A program made the position numbers and the translations under genes. Below, one piece after another: positions 4,061 to 7,861 of a DNA stretch of 7,861 nt. Under the pieces are notes generated by a model that saw nothing but the letters and a program-made list of their open reading frames with translations, ran no database searches and had not been told where the DNA came from. The stretch is from an uncultured Spirochaetaceae bacterium (GTDB lineage Bacteria > Spirochaetota > Spirochaetia > Treponematales > Treponemataceae). The stretch's first letter is position 1. Each line of letters begins with the position of its first letter. The DNA is taken from the NCBI GenBank assembly GCA_937875245.1, contig CALNCH010000277.1, forward strand, positions 1 through 7,861, in the 5' to 3' direction.

Positions 4061-7033
4061 ATGAAAAAAACTATATATCAGGTAGCAACCCTTTTGTTTG
4101 CACTGATTTGTAGCTTTGCAGTTTCCGCCCAAGACAGAACGTCTTGGGCTACTGTTTCAGATCCAGAGATTACCTCTATAAATCTGAATGCTTCAAATCC
4201 TAGAAAAATTGTGGTGGAATTTACCATGCTTACCGCTACTGAGGGAGCTGATAAAGGCCGTGTAGATATGATTGGAGCTAATGGCTCCGTAGTAGAAAGC
4301 AAAGTAGTTGGAAAAACACGAAAAGCTGAAAAAAAAGTTGAATTTGAACCTTCAAAAACAGGATCTTATTCCTTCAAAGTGTATGCAATACGAAATACAG
4401 AAGAAAAAGAATTAGTTTCAAAAGCAACTAATTTTGACTTTACTCTTCCCTTGGAAAAACCAGAAGTTTCTATGTTAAATATGGGAAAAGGCTCTCTTCT
4501 GCTTACTTGGAATTCAATACCAGAGGCTTCTAGTTACTATATTTCATATACAAATAATAAGACTGGAACAGTACTGAATACTGATCAAATTAAAGACACC
4601 TCTTTTACCCTTACCTCTTTGGACGTTGATACCATGTATGGAATCTCTGTCACTGCAATAAGAGGCGATGGAAATCCTTCTGTTATACACACAGCAAAAT
4701 CTCCTCTTATTGATAAACTAGTGAGAGCAGAAAAAGAACGTATTTGGAATTTTACCTATTTTGGACAATCAATTAAAAAAGAATACAACACCTTTCAAAT
4801 GTTAGATGCAAATGATTTAAAATTCAAATTAAACTCTTGTTCTTTTGATTCTAAATCTCAACAAATAATTGAAAAAGGTGGAAAGTTTACTGCTTTTCAT
4901 GACGGGATCTCTTTTTACTACACAGTAATTGATCCCGTAAAAGAAAATTTTGAATTAACAGCTACTTTTACTGTTGATTACATTAATATTAGTGCAGACG
5001 GACAAGAAGGTTTTGGACTTCTTGCTATGGACAGTTTAGGTGAATATGGGGTAAGTGCCGCAAACCACTATACAAACTCTGCTGGTATTATTGCTACTAA
5101 ATTTGAAGAAACAATTAATGGTACTAAAAAAACCAGCAAAGACACAGTTGGTTCTCGTTTTGTATCAGGTATTACTCCAGAAGTACTGGCAATGGGGGAT
5201 GCAGGGATTGCAGAAAACGCTCTTTCAGTATCAAAAGCTTATAGCTATGATCAAAGTGATTTAGTTAAAGCAGGAGATGTATATCGACTCACTTTAAAAA
5301 AGACAAACACTGGATATCATGCAATCTATGCAAAAGAAATTGAAAGTGAAGATACCATAACAGAATTTATTATGTATGATGGATCAAAATTATTACAATT
5401 AGATTCTGAACATGTGTATGTAGGTTTTGCGGTAGCACGTGGTTGTAATGTTACGGTAAGTGATGTTGTAATGAAAATTACGGATCCTGGAACAGATGCA
5501 CCAGCTATGGAAGAACCTCCAGAATTAATACCCTTGGTATCAAAAGTTGACTCACCAACAACTTATACAGAAAAGAAATATCCCTTTGTATTCAATGCAA
5601 ATGCTGACGGTTATGTAACTGTAAAAGATAAGAATAACAAGGTATTAATTAATAAAAAAGCAGTAAAGGCCAATACTGATTTTGTACAAACTCTGTCTGT
5701 TCAAAAAGGTATAAATGATTTTACAGTAACCTTTGATCCTGTTCCAGATTTTGCTCCAGGTCCCAAACAAGCTATTGCTTCTTGGAATACAGAGTTAAAA
5801 AAATATGAACAGGGTGGAAAAAGTGTTTCAATTATCCATTCTGTCATATGCAATTCTTATGACAGTGAGGTTTTGTATGTAACCCCTGATGGAAGTGCCC
5901 TCGGAAAAGGAACTAAAGAAAAACCACTGGACATTGCAACAGCAATAAACTATGCAAAGCCAGGTCAAGACATTGTTCTTGAAGGTGGTACTTATTACAT
6001 CAGCCGGGGTCTTACTATTGAACGTGGTAATAATGGAACGGAAAAGGGCTTTTTCAAAAAACAAAAAAATAAAGTTCTTCGTTCTGTTGCAGGACAACGG
6101 GCAGTTTTAGATTTTTCTGGTTCAGCCTTAGGAATGCAGCTCTGGGGTAATTACTGGACAATCAAAGATATTGATATTTGCAACACAGTAGGTAACATAA
6201 AAGGTCTACAAGTTGCAGGTAACTACAATACTATTATTAATGTTAACACCTACAAGTGTGGCGATACCGGATTACAAATTAGTGGAGTAAGCACAGAAAC
6301 TTTTGATAAGTGGCCTAAATACAACACTATTGTAAATTGTACTTCTTGGGGAAACTGTGATCCTGCTCAAAATAATGCAGATGGATTTGCCGCAAAGTTA
6401 ACTTGTGGAGAAGGAAACCTTTTTAGAGGTTGTATTGCTTATAGTAATATCGACGATGGTTGGGATTTATTTGCAAAAATAGAAAGTGGCCCAATTGGTG
6501 CTGTAATCATTGAAGATTGTATCGCCTACAAAAACGGTTCTTTACCTGATGGTAGCGGAAACGGTGATGGCAATGGCTTTAAATTAGGTGGAGATGGAAT
6601 TGCAGTTCCTCATGTATTGAGAAATAGTATTTCCTTTAACAATGGTACTTCTGGAATTACCAGTAACTCTGACCCAGCAATTATTATTGAAAACGTACTT
6701 TCCTTTGGAAACCAAGGACCCAATATTAATTTGTATGGAAAGGGAACGGGAGAACGCTTATTTAAAGCTTCTAACTGTATGTCTTTTGATGGCGGTGGTG
6801 CAGATGTCATTAAAGAAATGCCAGAATTAGCATCTCCAAATAATTACTTCTGGACTGGTGCAGTTGCTCAAAACTCAGAAGGTATTGTTATTGATGAAAG
6901 TATTTTTGTTTCTAAGGATATGAAAAACATCATTCCCGATAGAAATGAAGATGGTTCAATCAATATGAAAGGGCTTTTTGAATTAACACCAGAAGCCCAA
7001 ATTCTACTAAAAGGAATTGGTCCCCGACTCTAG
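4061..7033 (+). CDS. Secreted multidomain family-9 (PL9) pectate lyase
   Basis: This 990-residue enzyme should cleave polygalacturonate by calcium-dependent beta-elimination outside the cytoplasm. A signal peptide (1-23, cleavage VSA/QD) leads into an Ig-like beta domain (about 28-130), a fibronectin type III domain (about 132-215, core LLLTWNSIPEASSYYISY), a jelly-roll-like module (about 222-476), a short beta domain (487-565) and the catalytic right-handed beta-helix (604-925). The helix starts LYVTPDGSALGKGTKEKPLD (605-624). The PL9 site is intact: D774 in NADGFAAKL, D798, D799 and D802 in IDDGWD for calcium, and K841 in GNGFKLGG as catalytic base. Relative spacing of the four Asp equals that recalled for Erwinia Pel9A (209, 233, 234, 237). 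Coil repeats of the type N-C-I-A-Y-x-N recur at about 759, 790, 819, 855, 878 and 905. Translation starts 10 bases after the upstream gene with no strong Shine-Dalgarno, suggesting coupling. Confidence 0.92.
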   Translation: MKKTIYQVATLLFALICSFAVSAQDRTSWATVSDPEITSINLNASNPRKIVVEFTMLTATEGADKGRVDMIGANGSVVESKVVGKTRKAEKKVEFEPSKTGSYSFKVYAIRNTEEKELVSKATNFDFTLPLEKPEVSMLNMGKGSLLLTWNSIPEASSYYISYTNNKTGTVLNTDQIKDTSFTLTSLDVDTMYGISVTAIRGDGNPSVIHTAKSPLIDKLVRAEKERIWNFTYFGQSIKKEYNTFQMLDANDLKFKLNSCSFDSKSQQIIEKGGKFTAFHDGISFYYTVIDPVKENFELTATFTVDYINISADGQEGFGLLAMDSLGEYGVSAANHYTNSAGIIATKFEETINGTKKTSKDTVGSRFVSGITPEVLAMGDAGIAENALSVSKAYSYDQSDLVKAGDVYRLTLKKTNTGYHAIYAKEIESEDTITEFIMYDGSKLLQLDSEHVYVGFAVARGCNVTVSDVVMKITDPGTDAPAMEEPPELIPLVSKVDSPTTYTEKKYPFVFNANADGYVTVKDKNNKVLINKKAVKANTDFVQTLSVQKGINDFTVTFDPVPDFAPGPKQAIASWNTELKKYEQGGKSVSIIHSVICNSYDSEVLYVTPDGSALGKGTKEKPLDIATAINYAKPGQDIVLEGGTYYISRGLTIERGNNGTEKGFFKKQKNKVLRSVAGQRAVLDFSGSALGMQLWGNYWTIKDIDICNTVGNIKGLQVAGNYNTIINVNTYKCGDTGLQISGVSTETFDKWPKYNTIVNCTSWGNCDPAQNNADGFAAKLTCGEGNLFRGCIAYSNIDDGWDLFAKIESGPIGAVIIEDCIAYKNGSLPDGSGNGDGNGFKLGGDGIAVPHVLRNSISFNNGTSGITSNSDPAIIIENVLSFGNQGPNINLYGKGTGERLFKASNCMSFDGGGADVIKEMPELASPNNYFWTGAVAQNSEGIVIDESIFVSKDMKNIIPDRNEDGSINMKGLFELTPEAQILLKGIGPRL

Positions 7034-7047
7034 TTTTCTAAAACTAG
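7030..7047 (+). other. Short hairpin over the lyase stop codon
   Basis: CTAGTTTT (7030-7037) pairs with AAAACTAG (7040-7047) across a 2-base loop and contains the TAG stop (7031-7033). It has no T-tract, so it is not a terminator itself. It sits 6 bases before the real terminator and may only protect the 3' end of the mRNA. Confidence 0.4.
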
Positions 7048-7053
7048 TCATCT

Positions 7054-7093
7054 AAGCCATTTAGCATTTATTTTGCTAAATGGCTTTTTTTTT
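7054..7093 (+). terminator. Rho-independent terminator of the pectin operon
   Basis: A perfect 13-bp stem (7054-7066 with 7074-7086) closes a 7-base loop and is followed by T up to 7093. It is the strongest terminator in the window and separates the secretion operon from pyrE. Confidence 0.94.
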
Positions 7094-7119
7094 GAATAAA
7101 AAAAAGGTACACTACAAAT

Positions 7120-7792
7120 ATGGAAAACTACAAAAAAGAATTCATTGATTTTATGGTGGAAAGTGCTGTCCTTAAATTTGGTCGGTTTACTTTAAAAAGT
7201 GGACGCCAATCACCTTTTTTTATGAACGCAGGGGCTTATGTTACTGGCAGTCAGTTAAAACGATTAGGGGAATATTACGCAAAAGCCATACATGATAACT
7301 ATGGAGATGACTTTGATGTTCTTTTTGGACCAGCCTACAAGGGAATCCCTCTCAGTGTTGCCACAACCATTGCATATAGCCAACTTTATGGGAAAGAAAT
7401 TAGATACTGCTCAAATCGAAAAGAAGAAAAAGATCATGGTGATACCGGAATTTTACTGGGTAGCAAAATTAAAGATGGGGATCGTGTCGTTATTATCGAA
7501 GATGTTACTACTTCTGGTAAGTCCATCGAAGAAACCTTTCCTATTATTCAAGCGCAAGGATCAAGTCCAGAGGGCGTAAAAATTGTTGGATTAATAGTTT
7601 CATTAAATAGACAAGAAAAGGGAAAAGGAAATTACTGAATTATATGGATTCCCTGCAAAAGCTATTGTTTCTATGAGTGATGTTATTGAACATTTATATA
7701 ACAAACCCTGTGCTTCTACAAATACCATATTAATAACTGATGAAATAAAAGCAGATATTGACACTTATTATGCAGAATATGGAGCACAATAA
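7120..7792 (+). pseudogene. pyrE: Orotate phosphoribosyltransferase, frameshifted near the 3' end
   Basis: PyrE makes orotidine 5'-phosphate from orotate and PRPP in pyrimidine synthesis. The first frame (7120-7638) ends after 172 residues at TGA 7636-7638. It holds the intact N-terminus FGRFTLKSGRQSPFFMNAG (20-38), the catalytic loop RKEEKDHG (100-107) with R100, K101, K104 and H106, and the PRPP motif VVIIEDVTTSGKS (123-135). The C-terminal part continues in the +1 frame from about 7628 to TAA 7790-7792, reading EITELYGFPAKAIVSMSD and ending TYYAEYGAQ. Between RQEKGKG (164-170) and EITE the family normally has about six residues (a GExSAxQ-type link), missing here, so an out-of-frame loss of about 20 bases explains both facts. 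The truncated product lacks about 50 C-terminal residues and is probably inactive. A weak -10 TACACT (7108-7113) and AAAAAGG 12 bases before the ATG are the only start signals. Real mutation and sequence error cannot be told apart here. Confidence 0.88.
7615..7628 (+). repeat. Tandem 7-bp repeat at the pyrE frameshift
   Basis: GAAAAGG occurs twice head to tail (7615-7621 and 7622-7628), exactly where the reading frame changes. Removing one copy would restore the frame, but the two copies also arise naturally from codons for the family-like residues EKGKG. A purine-rich repeat of this kind favours slippage or deletion. Confidence 0.85.
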
Positions 7793-7806
7793 GCCTTTAA
7801 AATAAT

Positions 7807-7847
7807 AAAGGGGATATCCCGAACTTTTGGGGCATCCCTTTTTTTTT
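7807..7847 (+). terminator. Rho-independent terminator after pyrE
   Basis: The stem pairs AAAGGG (7807-7812) with CCCTTT (7836-7841) and, after a bulged G and one mismatch, TCCC (7817-7820) with GGGG (7829-7832), around an 8-base loop. Nine T follow from 7839. GGGATATCCC (7811-7820) is also a palindrome by itself. It ends pyrE 14 bases after the +1-frame stop, supporting 7792 as the original gene end. Confidence 0.85.
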
Positions 7848-7861
7848 ATTTTTTAAAATAC

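Noticed and set aside
6260..6790. Repeated N-C-I-A-Y-type segments in the lyase as a DNA repeat or duplicated domain
   Set aside because: They are the regular coils of a right-handed beta-helix; the DNA itself is not repeated.
7609..7645. Programmed frameshifting or phase variation in pyrE at the GAAAAGG repeat
   Set aside because: The shift needed is +1, while the A-rich site would favour -1 slippage, and a family segment of about six residues is also missing. A housekeeping enzyme is an unlikely phase-variable gene. Deletion or sequence error is simpler.

Overview
This AT-rich window looks like chromosomal DNA of a low-GC bacterium. A Treponema-like spirochaete is the best guess. The PyrE, SfsA and SPFH proteins read like spirochaetal or clostridial family members, and a secreted pectate lyase suits the pectin-degrading treponemes. 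This assignment is an inference from memory of the families, not a database result. I see no mobile element, CRISPR array, tRNA or rRNA.

Layout. (1) 1-726, minus: sfsA, a nuclease-family gene that runs off the left edge. Its last about 100 bases are a perfect 34-bp inverted repeat that looks like a fold-back junction. (2) 789-1673, plus: an RluA-family pseudouridine synthase, transcribed divergently from sfsA and closed by a strong terminator. (3) 1738-2953, plus: a two-gene operon with a near-consensus promoter and a perfect 21-bp palindrome just past the -10. It encodes a membrane SPFH/band-7 protein and a 65-residue Arc-like ribbon-helix-helix protein. (4) 2984-3358, minus: a hotdog acyl-CoA thioesterase, convergent with the operon and sharing a bidirectional terminator that lies partly inside its own coding end. 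(5) 3472-7093, plus: a secretion operon with its own promoter and an 18-bp palindrome. It holds a small secreted beta-rich protein and a 990-residue multidomain family-9 pectate lyase, and ends in a strong terminator. (6) 7120-7792, plus: pyrE, broken by a frameshift near its 3' end, followed by a terminator.

How the parts fit. The secreted protein and the lyase probably act together on pectin outside the cell; the small protein resembles a non-catalytic domain often fused to such lyases. The ribbon-helix-helix protein could be the repressor that binds the palindrome at its own operon promoter, which would make the SPFH/RHH pair a self-regulated membrane module. This is the most attractive testable idea here. 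The other genes are housekeeping.

Three places look damaged or rearranged relative to their families: the sfsA end (fold-back palindrome), the SPFH gene (about 28 conserved residues missing in frame) and pyrE (a segment missing and the frame lost). Together they call for checking the raw reads before any biological reading.
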